This document shows positions 1 through 9,272 of a stretch of 64,000 nucleotides of DNA, piece by piece. The stretch is from an uncultured Clostridia bacterium (GTDB lineage Bacteria; Bacillota; Clostridia; Lachnospirales; CAG-274), in the NCBI GenBank assembly GCA_944384195.1, contig CALWSK010000002.1, positions 310,001 through 374,000 on the forward strand. Reading direction: 5' to 3'. A program made the position numbers and the translations under genes. The notes beneath the pieces were generated by a model, which was given only the letters and a program-made list of their open reading frames with translations, made no database searches and was not told the origin of the DNA. Within the stretch, counting starts at the first letter, position 1; each line of letters opens with the position of its first letter.

Positions 1-311
1 GGAAGGTTTGTAGCAAATCCAAATCCTAAAAAGCCTAAAGAGGATAGTAAAGTACCTGCTATAAATAAAACTTTAATATTCACTTTTCCAAATAATTTTC
101 CTAAAAATGGTGAAAATGCTGCAGAAGCGATAGCACCAAAAGTGAATATAAGCGAAAAGCTTGCTAAGGAAAACTGAAATTTGTTTATAACGTATGGTAT
201 AAACAAAGGTTGAATATTTTGTGCAACTCCAAATGGAATTGCTTGTATTAACATACAAATAAAAATCATAAAATACTTATTTTTATTTGTACTATTTTTT
301 ATTGTACTCAT
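1..311 (-). CDS. MFS transporter, N-terminal part (cut by window start)
   Basis: The reverse strand reads from an ATG at 311, behind a GGGAGAG-type ribosome site, without a stop to the window edge, giving about 103 residues. The protein starts with a polar stretch (MSTIKNSTNKNKY), then a hydrophobic helix, a short loop and a second helix with small residues (FGAIASAAFSPFLGKLFGK), followed by a third. The helix-GKLFGK-helix arrangement is what the first two or three membrane segments of major facilitator transporters look like, so this is probably a 12-helix secondary transporter. Substrate cannot be told. The rest lies outside the window. Confidence 0.7.
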   Translation of the reverse strand, partial: MSTIKNSTNKNKYFMIFICMLIQAIPFGVAQNIQPLFIPYVINKFQFSLASFSLIFTFGAIASAAFSPFLGKLFGKVNIKVLFIAGTLLSSLGFLGFGFATNL

Positions 312-524
312 AAAAATCTCTCCCTTGAATTTATTTCATCTATATCATATTACTTTTTAATATATAAGTAAAATATATTTTTTTTATAGGATATATAAGT
401 ATTTATATATTATTAATAATATTTTTTTCTAAAGAATTAATTTTATTTGTAACAAATATTGTAAAATATTATATACTATAATATACCTTTGCGGTATAAT
501 ATTTAGTTTTGGAGGTAATTTATT

Positions 525-815
525 ATGGGTATGCCTGTTATTGTAGGAAGTGATATAAATCGCAGTGATGCTGTTACAGATATTATACAATCTGTAGCTT
601 TATAGCAAACTGCGCTTTCTCATATATTAAATGCTGAAGGTGAAAAAATACAAAAGGTAGTAGGTAAAGATGATGTTACTACAAAAAAATTATTAGAAGT
701 AAACAAATCTGTAAATGCTATGGTACAAAGTATAACAAGATTAGAAATGGTTCTTCAATCCAAATTACAAATTTTTGAAGATTGTCTTTGTGTGGAGAAT
801 AAAGAGGAAGCCTAA
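525..815 (+). pseudogene. Small sporulation/exosporium-like protein gene interrupted by an in-frame TAG
   Basis: A good GGAGG ribosome site (511-515) precedes ATG 525. The frame encodes 26 residues, meets TAG at 603-605, then continues open to TAA at 813-815, about 96 codons in all. The part after the stop (QTALSHILNAEGEKIQKVV) resembles short clostridial proteins with an (A)LxxxALSHILNAEGEKIQ core that I recall beside spore-coat/exosporium genes; the TAG falls where that family usually has Glu, so a single GAG-to-TAG change would explain it. TAG is an ordinary stop elsewhere here (groES, the GH31 gene), so recoding is unlikely. A sequencing error is the main alternative. Confidence 0.6.
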
Positions 816-822
816 TTATAAA

Positions 823-851
823 AAGGCGTATATTTTTAAAGTATACGCCTT
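823..851 (-). terminator. Terminator of trxB
   Basis: Ten-base-pair perfect stem (AAGGCGTATA / TATACGCCTT) with a 9-nt loop between two convergent genes. On the minus strand it is followed by TTTTTATAA, so it mainly serves trxB; it may also stop the small plus-strand gene. Confidence 0.85.
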
Positions 852-864
852 AAACTTTTATTTA

Positions 865-1794
865 TTAAAACTCTGTTGCTAAATATTTTTCTACAGAAGT
901 AATAGCATTTGCTCCATCAGATACGGCAGTTACAACTTGTCTAAGAGCTTTAGTTCTTACATCTCCTGCTACAAACACACCATCTACTGAAGTTTTGCAG
1001 TCTTCATTAGCTATTATATAGTTGCTATCATCTAGATTTAAATGTCTTTCGAATATATGGCTATTAGGTACTATACCTATAGCTACAAATACACCGTCTA
1101 TATTATAAGTTTTTGTTTCATTTGTTTTTCTATTTGTTGTAGTTATTCCAGTTACTTCTTTATCTCCTTCTATTTTATCAACAACAGTATCCCAGATTAC
1201 TTCTATATTATCAATAGAAAAAACTTTTTCTTGTAATATTTTTGCACCTCTAAATTCATCTCTTCTGTGTATAAGATAAATTTTTTTACAAATTCTAGAA
1301 AGAAAGATAGCATCTTCAAGAGCTACATCACCACCACCTACAACGGCAACTATTTTTTCTTTATAAAAAGCACCGTCACAAGTAGCACAATAAGAAACCC
1401 CTTTGCCATATAGTTCTTTTTCTCCAGGTACTTCTAACATTCTATGTTGAGCTCCTGTTGCTATTATTACAGTTCTTGCTTTAAAAGTATTTTTTTTACA
1501 TTTTATAGTTTTTATTTTATCTGTTATATCAAGTTCTAGTACTTCATCTTTTACAAATTGAGAACCTAGTTTTTCTGCGTGTTGTCTAAATTTTTGTCCC
1601 ATATCAAAGCCATTTATTTCTGGAAGTCCTGGATAGTTATCCACTTCATAAGTATTTAAAACCTGGCCACCACTCATATATTGCTTTTCTATAGTTATAG
1701 ATTTTAGTTTTGCTCTTTCAGCATATATAGAAGCAGAAAGACCAGAAGGACCAGAACCAATTATAACAACGTCATATATTTCTAAATTTTCCAT
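865..1794 (-). CDS. trxB: Thioredoxin reductase
   Basis: A 309-residue flavoprotein of the usual bacterial TrxB length. It has the FAD-binding GSGPSG motif at residues 13-18, the redox-active CATC at 136-139 inside SYCATCDGAFY, the NADPH-binding GGGDVALEDA at 153-162, and the C-terminal FVAGDVR flavin motif. It reduces thioredoxin with NADPH in the cytoplasm. The start is supported by AGGTGATTTT directly before the ATG. It stands alone: no thioredoxin gene is adjacent, and it converges on the broken small gene, sharing the hairpin at 823-851. Confidence 0.96.
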   Translation of the reverse strand: MENLEIYDVVIIGSGPSGLSASIYAERAKLKSITIEKQYMSGGQVLNTYEVDNYPGLPEINGFDMGQKFRQHAEKLGSQFVKDEVLELDITDKIKTIKCKKNTFKARTVIIATGAQHRMLEVPGEKELYGKGVSYCATCDGAFYKEKIVAVVGGGDVALEDAIFLSRICKKIYLIHRRDEFRGAKILQEKVFSIDNIEVIWDTVVDKIEGDKEVTGITTTNRKTNETKTYNIDGVFVAIGIVPNSHIFERHLNLDDSNYIIANEDCKTSVDGVFVAGDVRTKALRQVVTAVSDGANAITSVEKYLATEF

Positions 1795-1973
1795 AAAATC
1801 ACCTCATATTAAATATATTTTATTTTAATATTACATATATAAAATATATCTGTCAATAATTTTGTAATTATCATATATATATTTGATTTATTATATATAT
1901 TTTTTTAAGTTTATTGACATTATACTTTATTTGGGCTAAGCTATTTTTAAATGAAATTATTAGGAGTGGTAAT

Positions 1974-2588
1974 ATGAATTCTTTATTTGATTTAAATAAT
2001 CCAGTTTGGAGATTTATAGGTAAGTGTTTTGATGCTTGTTTATTAAGTTTTGTATGGCTTATATGTTCTTTGCCTATTTTTACTATAGGAGCTTCAACAA
2101 CTGCATTATATTATACATTTTTAAAGCTTGTTAAAGATGAAGAAAGCTATCTATTAAAAGATTTTTTTAAAGCATTTAAACAAAATTTTAAACAAAGCAC
2201 TATAATATGGTTTTTACTAACTATACTTGGAATTATTTTATTTGTAGATGTATTTTATTATAAATTTATGCCTACTACAAAAGGTTTATTTATGTATTAT
2301 TTTTTCTGGGTACTTATTTTATTCTATATAATTATAAATATATATATATATCCACTAATTGCTAAATTTGAAAATAATACAATAAGATTTTTTAAAATAG
2401 CTATTATGCTTTCTATAAAACATTTTGTATTTACTACTATTATGCTATTTACTTGTGCAGTTTTAGTTATGATAAGTATTAATATCCCACCAGTTATAGT
2501 TTTTCTTCCAGGGCTTATACCTTTTTTCAATTCTTATATATTAAGACATATTTTTGATCTATACATAGAAAAGCAAGAACAAAATTAA
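1974..2588 (+). CDS. DUF624/YesL-like membrane protein
   Basis: About 204 residues with five to six hydrophobic segments. The N-terminal NNPVWRFIGKCFDACLLSFVWLICSLPIFTIG region (key features: NP-W, then L--S-P--T-G) matches the YesL/DUF624 family, whose genes often sit with sugar ABC transporters and YesMN-type two-component systems. Function is not established. An upstream in-frame ATG lies in promoter-like sequence (TTGACA at 1914), and AGGAGTGGTAAT precedes the ATG at 1974, so that start is chosen. It may relate to the YesMN-ABC cluster near 48-60 kb, but it is 46 kb away. Confidence 0.75.
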   Translation: MNSLFDLNNPVWRFIGKCFDACLLSFVWLICSLPIFTIGASTTALYYTFLKLVKDEESYLLKDFFKAFKQNFKQSTIIWFLLTILGIILFVDVFYYKFMPTTKGLFMYYFFWVLILFYIIINIYIYPLIAKFENNTIRFFKIAIMLSIKHFVFTTIMLFTCAVLVMISINIPPVIVFLPGLIPFFNSYILRHIFDLYIEKQEQN

Positions 2589-2597
2589 TCTTAATTA

Positions 2598-2626
2598 TTG
2601 CAATTTTTAGATAAAAATGTTATTAT
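2598..2626 (+). promoter_or_regulatory. Promoter of gltX-nadD-rsfS
   Basis: TTGCAA (2598-2603), 17-bp spacer, TATTAT (2621-2626), about 35 bp before the gltX ATG. This rules out a start inside it. Confidence 0.65.
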
Positions 2627-2660
2627 ATACCTAATATACTATAGAATATGGAGGATATAT

Positions 2661-4091
2661 ATGATTAGAACAAGATTTGCCCCAAGTCCAACGGGGTATA
2701 TGCATATAGGTAACCTTAGGACTGCTCTTTACGAATATTTAATAGCTAAAGCTAATAATGGAAAATTTATTTTACGTATAGAAGATACAGACCAAGAGCG
2801 TCTTGTAGAAGATGCTACAGAGGTTATTTATAATACTCTAAAAATGGCCGGAATACAACACGATGAAGGTCCGGATGTTGGTGGTGAATATGGCCCTTAT
2901 ATCCAAAGCCAAAGAAAAAGCGGATATCTTGACTATGCAAAAGAGCTAGTAGAAAAAGGGGAAGCTTATTATTGTTTTTGTGATAAGGAAAGATTAGATG
3001 GACTTAAAAACGATGGCGGTATAGCTAAATATGATAGACATTGTTTAGGATTATCTAAAGAAGAAATAGAAGAAAAACTTAAAAACAATACTCCTTATGT
3101 TATAAGACAAAAAATTAAAGAGGGGAGTACTACTTTTGTAGACGAAGTTTATGGAGATATAACTGTTGAAAATGAAGAAATGGAAGACCAAATTCTTATA
3201 AAATCTGATGGACTTCCTACTTATAACTTTGCAAATGTTATAGATGATCATCTTATGAATATAACACACGTTGTAAGAGGTAGTGAATATCTATCTTCAA
3301 CTCCTAAATATAATCTTTTGTATGATGCTTTTGGTTGGGATATACCAACATATATCCATTTGCCACCAGTTATGAAAAATCAAACAGAAAAATTATCTAA
3401 GAGAAATGGTGATGCGTCTTTTCAAGATCTTATAGATAAAGGATATCTTCCAGAAGCTATAATAAATTATATAGCTTTACTTGGTTGGTCTCCATCTACA
3501 AATGAAGAAATATTTACATTAGACGAGCTTATAAAATGTTTTGATATAAAAGGGCTTAGTAAATCTCCGGCTATTTTTGATATAGTAAAACTTACTTGGC
3601 TTAATGGAGAATATATCAAAAAAATGGATTTTGATAAGTTTTATACTCTTGCTAAACCAGTTTTAGAAAAAGCTATAACTAAGCCTTATAATTTAGAAAA
3701 AATAGCTACTCATATAAAAACTAGAATAGGTACTATAAATGATATTACAGATATGGTAGATTTTATAGAAAACCTTCCAGATTATAGCACAGAGCTTTAT
3801 ATTCATAAAAAAATGAAGACAGACGAAAAAAATTCACTTGAAGTTTTGAAAAAAGCTCTTGTTATGTTTGAAAACTTAGAAAAATTTGATAATGATAGTA
3901 TATATAATGCTATGACAGAGCTTGTAAAAGAAATGGAAGTTAAAAACGGAGTTGTACTTTGGCCTATAAGAACAGCTCTTTCTGGGAAACCTTCTTCACC
4001 TTGTGGAGCTAGCGAAATGGCAGAAATTTTTGGAAAAGAAGAAACAATAGCAAGAATAAAAAAAGGTATAGAAAAATTATCAGAGGTTTAA
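2661..4091 (+). CDS. gltX: Glutamyl-tRNA synthetase
   Basis: A 476-residue class I aminoacyl-tRNA synthetase that attaches glutamate to tRNA. The protein begins [18 protein letters not shown], with the HIGH-type motif (HIGN, residues 15-18); KLSKRNG near residue 245 is the KMSKS-type loop. Length is typical for GltX. GGAGGATAT precedes the ATG at 2661; upstream in-frame codons overlap the promoter. Whether it is discriminating or also charges tRNA-Gln cannot be told from sequence alone. It begins a tight group with nadD-yqeK (3-bp gap) and rsfS. Confidence 0.95.
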   Translation: MIRTRFAPSPTGYMHIGNLRTALYEYLIAKANNGKFILRIEDTDQERLVEDATEVIYNTLKMAGIQHDEGPDVGGEYGPYIQSQRKSGYLDYAKELVEKGEAYYCFCDKERLDGLKNDGGIAKYDRHCLGLSKEEIEEKLKNNTPYVIRQKIKEGSTTFVDEVYGDITVENEEMEDQILIKSDGLPTYNFANVIDDHLMNITHVVRGSEYLSSTPKYNLLYDAFGWDIPTYIHLPPVMKNQTEKLSKRNGDASFQDLIDKGYLPEAIINYIALLGWSPSTNEEIFTLDELIKCFDIKGLSKSPAIFDIVKLTWLNGEYIKKMDFDKFYTLAKPVLEKAITKPYNLEKIATHIKTRIGTINDITDMVDFIENLPDYSTELYIHKKMKTDEKNSLEVLKKALVMFENLEKFDNDSIYNAMTELVKEMEVKNGVVLWPIRTALSGKPSSPCGASEMAEIFGKEETIARIKKGIEKLSEV

Positions 4092-4094
4092 TAT

Positions 4095-5246
4095 ATGAAT
4101 GCTAGAAAAATTGGCATAATGGGAGGGAGCTTTAACCCTATTCATTATGGACATCTTATTTGTGGGGAATATGCGAAGGAAAAATACGCACTAGAAAAGG
4201 TCATTTTTATGCCAACTGGTTTATCTCCCTTTAAGACAAAGACTATAGATGAAAATCATAGATATAATATGACAGAGCTTGCTATAGAAGATAATAAAGA
4301 TTTTATGATATCTAGGATTGAAATAGATAGAGAAAAACCAACCTATACTATAGATACGATTAAGTTTTTAAAAGATAAATATCCGGATATAGAGCTATTT
4401 TTTATAGCAGGTATGGATATATTAGAAGAATTAGCTTCTTGGAAGGATATTGATGATATATTTAATTTATGTAGTTTTATAATAATGAAAAGATATAACC
4501 ATAATATAGATATAGATAATATTCCATATATAGATAAAATACATTTTTGTGATATGCCTACTATGAATATTTCATCTACAGATATAAGAAATAAGATATT
4601 TGTAGATGAGCCTATAGGATATCTTTTACCAAATAAAGTAAAAACCTATATAGAAGAAAATAATTTATATAAAAATAATTTTTATGATAAGTATCAAGAT
4701 AAAATATTAATGTTAAAACAAAATCTTACAGAAAAAAGATTTAATCATTCTATGCAAGTTTGTAAAATGGCTCAAAAGCTAGCTTTAAGGCATAATGAGG
4801 ATATAGAAAAAGCTTTTTTAGGCGGACTTTTACACGATTGTTGTAAATGTTTTGGCTTAGATAGTATATATGATGCTTGTAATAAGTATAACTTTATTAT
4901 GGACGATACTTTGCAAAAACAACCAGAGCTTTCGCATAGCTTTTTAGGATATTTTGTAGCTAAAGATATCTATAAAATAGAAGATGAAGATATTTTAAAT
5001 TCTATAAAATATCATACAACTGGAAGAGAAGCTATGTCTAAGCTAGAAAAAATTATATATATATCAGACTATATAGAACCTACAAGAGCTTATTTTAAAG
5101 GAATTGATAAAGCTAGGGATTTAGCATATCAAGATTTAGACAAAGCAATGGAATATATACTAAAATCTACTATAGATTTTAATAAGAAAAAACAAAGAAT
5201 AATACATTATTTAAGCTTAGAAGCTTATAATTACTACAAGGAGTGA
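4095..5246 (+). CDS. nadD: Fused nicotinate-nucleotide adenylyltransferase and YqeK-type HD hydrolase
   Basis: A 383-residue two-domain protein. Residues 1 to about 190 are NadD: the nucleotidyltransferase motif GGSFNPIHYGHL near the start and ISSTDIR near residue 160, making deamido-NAD from nicotinate mononucleotide and ATP. Residues about 195-383 are an HD-domain hydrolase like YqeK, with LLHDCCKC (HD pair) and LSHSFLGYFVAKD, then IKYHTTG. YqeK homologues hydrolyse diadenosine tetraphosphate and are usually encoded as a separate gene directly after nadD; here both form one continuous frame. It sits 3 bp after gltX and 5 bp before rsfS, the same neighbours as in unfused genomes. Confidence 0.92.
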   Translation: MNARKIGIMGGSFNPIHYGHLICGEYAKEKYALEKVIFMPTGLSPFKTKTIDENHRYNMTELAIEDNKDFMISRIEIDREKPTYTIDTIKFLKDKYPDIELFFIAGMDILEELASWKDIDDIFNLCSFIIMKRYNHNIDIDNIPYIDKIHFCDMPTMNISSTDIRNKIFVDEPIGYLLPNKVKTYIEENNLYKNNFYDKYQDKILMLKQNLTEKRFNHSMQVCKMAQKLALRHNEDIEKAFLGGLLHDCCKCFGLDSIYDACNKYNFIMDDTLQKQPELSHSFLGYFVAKDIYKIEDEDILNSIKYHTTGREAMSKLEKIIYISDYIEPTRAYFKGIDKARDLAYQDLDKAMEYILKSTIDFNKKKQRIIHYLSLEAYNYYKE

Positions 5247-5251
5247 GATAA

Positions 5252-5614
5252 ATGGATAAAGAACAGGTTTTTGAAGCCGTAAAGGTGGCTTATAAGGCTT
5301 TAGATGATAAGATGGGTATAGATATAAAAGTTATAGATATATCAAATGTATCTCCCATAGCAGATTATTTTGTTATAGCGAGTGCTAGCAATTCAAGTCA
5401 GTTAAGAGCGTTAGCAGAAACAGTAGAAGAAGAGTTATATAAAAAATGTAATATAGAAAAAACACATACAGAAGGTATGCAAACTAAAAGCTGGATTTTA
5501 ATAGACTTTAATGATATAATAGTACATTTATTTAATGAAGAAGACAGAGAATTTTATAATATAGAAAGAATTTGGGGCGATGGAGAGATAATAGACGAAG
5601 CAAAACTCAAATAA
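5252..5614 (+). CDS. rsfS: Ribosome silencing factor RsfS
   Basis: A 120-residue protein of the RsfS/YbeB/Iojap family, which binds ribosomal protein L14 and blocks subunit joining when nutrients are short. Family features are visible: DIKVIDIS..SPIADYFVIASA, HTEG..SWILIDFNDIIVHLF and YNIERIWGD. Ribosome site AAGGAGTGAGATAA precedes ATG 5252. It follows the nadD-yqeK fusion by 5 bp, the usual nadD-yqeK-rsfS order in Firmicutes. Confidence 0.95.
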   Translation: MDKEQVFEAVKVAYKALDDKMGIDIKVIDISNVSPIADYFVIASASNSSQLRALAETVEEELYKKCNIEKTHTEGMQTKSWILIDFNDIIVHLFNEEDREFYNIERIWGDGEIIDEAKLK

Positions 5615-5633
5615 TCTATAGGGAGGTTGTCTT

Positions 5634-7229
5634 TTGAGCAAAGCAAAGTTTATAAAACAGGCGGCGATACTTGCAATAGCTAGCCTGTTAGTTAGGTTCT
5701 TAGGATTTTTATATAGATTACCTCTTACAAATATGCTTGGAGATGAGGGCAACGGCATTTATAGTGCCGGCTTTTATTTATATAATTTTTTTCTTGTTAT
5801 GAGCTCGGCTGGACTTCCGGCTGCTATATCTAAGATTGTATCTGAAAAAATAGCTCTACAAGAGTATAAAAATGTTAAGAAGATATTTAGAATATCCTTA
5901 ATATTAGCAGGAAGTGTAGGGTTTATTTGTTCTCTTATTATGTTTTTTTCTGCTAGGCTTTTTTGCAATATTATAGGAAGTCCAGATAGTTATTATACTA
6001 TACTTACATTATCTCCTACAGTTTTTATAGTATCTATAATGTCTGTATTTAGAGGCTATTTTCAAGGGCTTGGTACTACTGTTCCAACGGCTATGTCTCA
6101 AATAATAGAGCAAATATTTAACGCTACATTTAGTATATATTTAGCTTATATATTAGTGAAAATAAGTATACCTCTTGGTGCTGCTGGTGGAACGGCAGGG
6201 ACTGGTATAGGTGCTTTAGCAGGACTTATATATATATTTATAGTGTTTACTAATAGAAAGCGATATATAAATAAGAAATTATCACAAAAAACACATAAAT
6301 ATAGAATAGAGAGCGATAAGGAAATTGCTATAAAAATATTAAAAACTTCTATACCTATAATAGCAGGCACAGCAATTTTTAGTATGACTAATCTTATAGA
6401 TATGCAAATGGTTAGTAGTAGGCTTGCATCTACAAATGCTTTTACTCAACAAGAGATAACTGCTCTTTATGGACAACTTACCGGTAAATATGTAACTCTT
6501 ACAACTTTACCAGTATCTATATCTACTGCTCTAGCTACTGCTATTTTACCAAGTATAGCAAGTAGTATGGTTCAGAAAGATTTTACTACAGTTAGAAAAA
6601 AAATAGATATTAGTTTAAGACTTACTATGATAGTATCTATTCCGGCAGCAGTTGGTATGGGAGTTTTGGCAGACCAAATTTTGCTTCTTCTTTTTCCTAA
6701 TTATGCAGAAGGAGGGGACTTACTTAGAGTAGGTGCTTTTAGCATAATATTTTTAGCTTTTTGTCAGATAGTTACTGGTATATTACAAGGTATAGGCAAG
6801 GTAAGTACCCCGGCTAAAAATGCTTTTATAGGTTCTGTTATAAAAATACCTATAAATTATGTTTTAATAGCAATACCTAGTATAAATGTTTTAGGGGCAA
6901 TAATAAGCACTACTGCTTGTTATATATTAGCTTCTATTTTAAATTTTATGACACTTAAAAAGGAAACAGGTATAAAAGCAGATTTTAAAGGTATATTTTT
7001 AAAACCACTTATAGCTTCTATTGTTATGGGAGTTAGTTGTTATTTTTCTTATAAATTTATTTTTATATTTACAAATAATACTATAGCTACTTTATTTAGC
7101 ATTTTAATTTCTATGATTGTATATTTTATAAGCCTTGCAGTTATAGGTGGATTTAAAAGAGAAGACTTGGAAGTATTACCTATGGGTAATAAAATAATTA
7201 AATTTTTAGAAAAATTTAAATTAATATAA
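5634..7229 (+). CDS. SpoVB/YtgP-type polysaccharide flippase (MOP superfamily)
   Basis: A 531-residue protein with about 14 membrane helices. The N-terminus (KQAAILAIASLLVRFLGFLYRLP, with R-LGF-YR-P and then LGDEGNGIYSAGF) is typical of the SpoVB/YtgP/MurJ-like branch of the MOP flippases, which move lipid-linked sugars or peptidoglycan precursors across the membrane. Start is TTG at 5634 behind GGGAGGTTGTC. SpoVB acts in spore cortex synthesis and YtgP in general wall synthesis; the sequence does not decide between them. It follows rsfS by 19 bp and ends in the terminator at 7279. Confidence 0.85.
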   Translation: MSKAKFIKQAAILAIASLLVRFLGFLYRLPLTNMLGDEGNGIYSAGFYLYNFFLVMSSAGLPAAISKIVSEKIALQEYKNVKKIFRISLILAGSVGFICSLIMFFSARLFCNIIGSPDSYYTILTLSPTVFIVSIMSVFRGYFQGLGTTVPTAMSQIIEQIFNATFSIYLAYILVKISIPLGAAGGTAGTGIGALAGLIYIFIVFTNRKRYINKKLSQKTHKYRIESDKEIAIKILKTSIPIIAGTAIFSMTNLIDMQMVSSRLASTNAFTQQEITALYGQLTGKYVTLTTLPVSISTALATAILPSIASSMVQKDFTTVRKKIDISLRLTMIVSIPAAVGMGVLADQILLLLFPNYAEGGDLLRVGAFSIIFLAFCQIVTGILQGIGKVSTPAKNAFIGSVIKIPINYVLIAIPSINVLGAIISTTACYILASILNFMTLKKETGIKADFKGIFLKPLIASIVMGVSCYFSYKFIFIFTNNTIATLFSILISMIVYFISLAVIGGFKREDLEVLPMGNKIIKFLEKFKLI

Positions 7230-7278
7230 ATATATTTAAAAAATTTTTTAAGTTAAAATTATAAAAATTAATAAAAAA

Positions 7279-7305
7279 GGTATTGAATATTCAATACCCT
7301 TTTTG
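7279..7305 (+). terminator. Terminator of the gltX-to-flippase group
   Basis: Perfect 20-bp palindrome GGTATTGAATATTCAATACC flanked by AAAAAA and CTTTTTG. Confidence 0.85.
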
Positions 7306-7355
7306 TTATATAAAGCTATAGATTTAAAAATATATTTATGATTAGTAAAAAATAT

Positions 7356-7380
7356 CCCCTATATACTTAATATATAGGGG
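7356..7380 (-). terminator. Terminator of the ABC exporter operon
   Basis: Ten-bp perfect stem (CCCCTATATA / TATATAGGGG), 5-nt loop, followed on the minus strand by ATATTTTTTAC. Confidence 0.8.
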
Positions 7381-7388
7381 TAGAGGTA

Positions 7389-9272
7389 TTAGTCCATTTC
7401 TATTGCACCAGTATATAACTGATAATATTGTCCTTTTTGCTTTATTAATTCGTCGTGATTTCCACTTTCTATAATTCTACCTTGGTCTAATACTATAATT
7501 TTATCAGAATTTTGTATAGTAGATAATCTATGAGCTATTACAAATACAGTACGTCCGTGCATAAGCATATCCATACCTTTTTGTACTATAGCTTCTGTAT
7601 GGGTGTCTATACTAGAAGTTGCTTCATCTAATATCATAACTGGAGGGTTTGCTACTATTGCTCTTGCTATGGATAAAAGTTGTTTTTGTCCTTGAGATAG
7701 TCCTTCTCCACTACCAGATATAACAGTATTATATCCATCTTTTAGTAAACTAATAAAATGATGAGCATTAGCTTTTTTAGCAGCTTCTATACATTCTTCA
7801 TCTGTAGCATCTAATTTTCCATATCTTATATTTTCTAAAATAGTTCCTGTAAATAGATTTGTATCTTGTAATACAACACCTAGAGAGCGTCTTAAATCTT
7901 CTTTTCTTATTTTATTTATATTTATTCCATCATATCTTATTTTACCATCTGCTATATCATAAAATCTATTTATAAGATTTGTTATAGTAGTTTTACCAGC
8001 ACCAGTTGCACCTACAAATGCAATTTTTTGTCCGTGTGTTGCATTTAAAGTAACATTATGAAGAACAAGCTTATCATCTGTATATCCAAAATCTACGTCA
8101 TTAAATTCTACTTCACCGGTTAGTTTTTTATAAGTTATAGAACCATCACTATGTTTATGTTTCCAAGCCCAAGAACCAGTTCTTTCTTTTGTTTCTATTA
8201 TAGAGCCATTTTCTTCTTTACAATTTACTAGAGTAACATAGCCATCGTTTTCTTCTGGTTTTTCATCTAAAAACTTAAATATTCTTTTAGCTCCTGCAAG
8301 GCTCATTATAACAAAGTTTATCTGTTGTGATACTTGGCTTATTGGGGCATTAAAGTTTCTACTAAGAAGAAGAAAAGCAACAACAGAACCTATAGTAACT
8401 CCGGCTATATTGTTAACTGCAAGAGAACCTCCTATAATAGCTAAAAGTATATATTGTAAAATACCAAGATTATTCATAAGAGGCATAAGAATATTTGCAA
8501 AAGTATTAGCTCTTTTAGCATTTTCTCTTAATTCTTCATTTTTTTTATCAAAATCTTCTTTACATTTTTCTTCATGAGAGAATACTTTTATTACTTTTTG
8601 ACCACTTATCATTTCTTCTATATAACCATTTAAATCTCCTAAAGCTTTTTGTTGTGCTATAAAATATTTAGAGCTTTTAGAAGCTACTATTTTGGCACAA
8701 TTTAGTTGAAAAATAAGATATAAAACAACTATTATAGTAAGAAATATATTAGTGTATATCATAGTAAAAAAGATACTTATTATAGTAACTATAGCAGAAA
8801 AAGTTTGAGGAATACTTTGTGTAAGAGCCTGTCTTAAAGTATCTACATCATTTGTATAATGGCTCATTACATCACCATTAGCATTTGTATCAAAATATCT
8901 TATAGGAAGGCTTTGCATATGATTAAACATATCGTTTCTTATTTTATTTAATACATTTTGAGAAATAAAAACCATAAGTCTAGTATATATAAAAGAGCTA
9001 ATAACACCTATTATATATATAACTGTAAGCATCGAAATTATATTTATTATTCCAGTAAAGACTGGATTTTCAATACCTATAAGGGCAGGTATATATTTAT
9101 CTATAAGAAGTCTTACTACATTTGCACTAATAGCAGTAACTATTGAACTTAGAACTATACATATTATAACTACAAAAAATTTAAATTTATATTCCAAAAG
9201 ATAATTTAAAAGTCTTTTTACTGTTTTTTTATCTACTTTTTCAGTTTGCTTTGGCGCTTTCATTGCTCTCAT
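7389..9272 (-). CDS. Heterodimeric ABC exporter, subunit with consensus ATPase site
   Basis: About 627 residues: six membrane helices (ABC type-1 domain) followed by a nucleotide-binding domain with Walker A GATGAGKTT near residue 420, signature LSQGQKQ, and Walker B MILDEATSSID keeping the catalytic Glu. A stretch of about 45 residues between the two domains (around GSWAWKHKHSDGSITYKK) is an extra linker of the sort seen in the BmrD/LmrD-type partner. The ATG at 9272 is preferred because AGGAGGAAAAAATA precedes it; an in-frame ATG ten codons upstream has no such site. It overlaps the upstream partner gene by about 32 bp, so the two are co-translated. Likely a multidrug or lipid exporter. Confidence 0.9.
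   Translation of the reverse strand: MRAMKAPKQTEKVDKKTVKRLLNYLLEYKFKFFVVIICIVLSSIVTAISANVVRLLIDKYIPALIGIENPVFTGIINIISMLTVIYIIGVISSFIYTRLMVFISQNVLNKIRNDMFNHMQSLPIRYFDTNANGDVMSHYTNDVDTLRQALTQSIPQTFSAIVTIISIFFTMIYTNIFLTIIVVLYLIFQLNCAKIVASKSSKYFIAQQKALGDLNGYIEEMISGQKVIKVFSHEEKCKEDFDKKNEELRENAKRANTFANILMPLMNNLGILQYILLAIIGGSLAVNNIAGVTIGSVVAFLLLSRNFNAPISQVSQQINFVIMSLAGAKRIFKFLDEKPEENDGYVTLVNCKEENGSIIETKERTGSWAWKHKHSDGSITYKKLTGEVEFNDVDFGYTDDKLVLHNVTLNATHGQKIAFVGATGAGKTTITNLINRFYDIADGKIRYDGININKIRKEDLRRSLGVVLQDTNLFTGTILENIRYGKLDATDEECIEAAKKANAHHFISLLKDGYNTVISGSGEGLSQGQKQLLSIARAIVANPPVMILDEATSSIDTHTEAIVQKGMDMLMHGRTVFVIAHRLSTIQNSDKIIVLDQGRIIESGNHDELIKQKGQYYQLYTGAIEMD

Noticed and set aside
603-605. Recoding of TAG as a sense codon
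   Set aside because: groES, the DUF956 gene and the GH31 gene end in TAG at the expected family length, so TAG is a normal stop in this genome.
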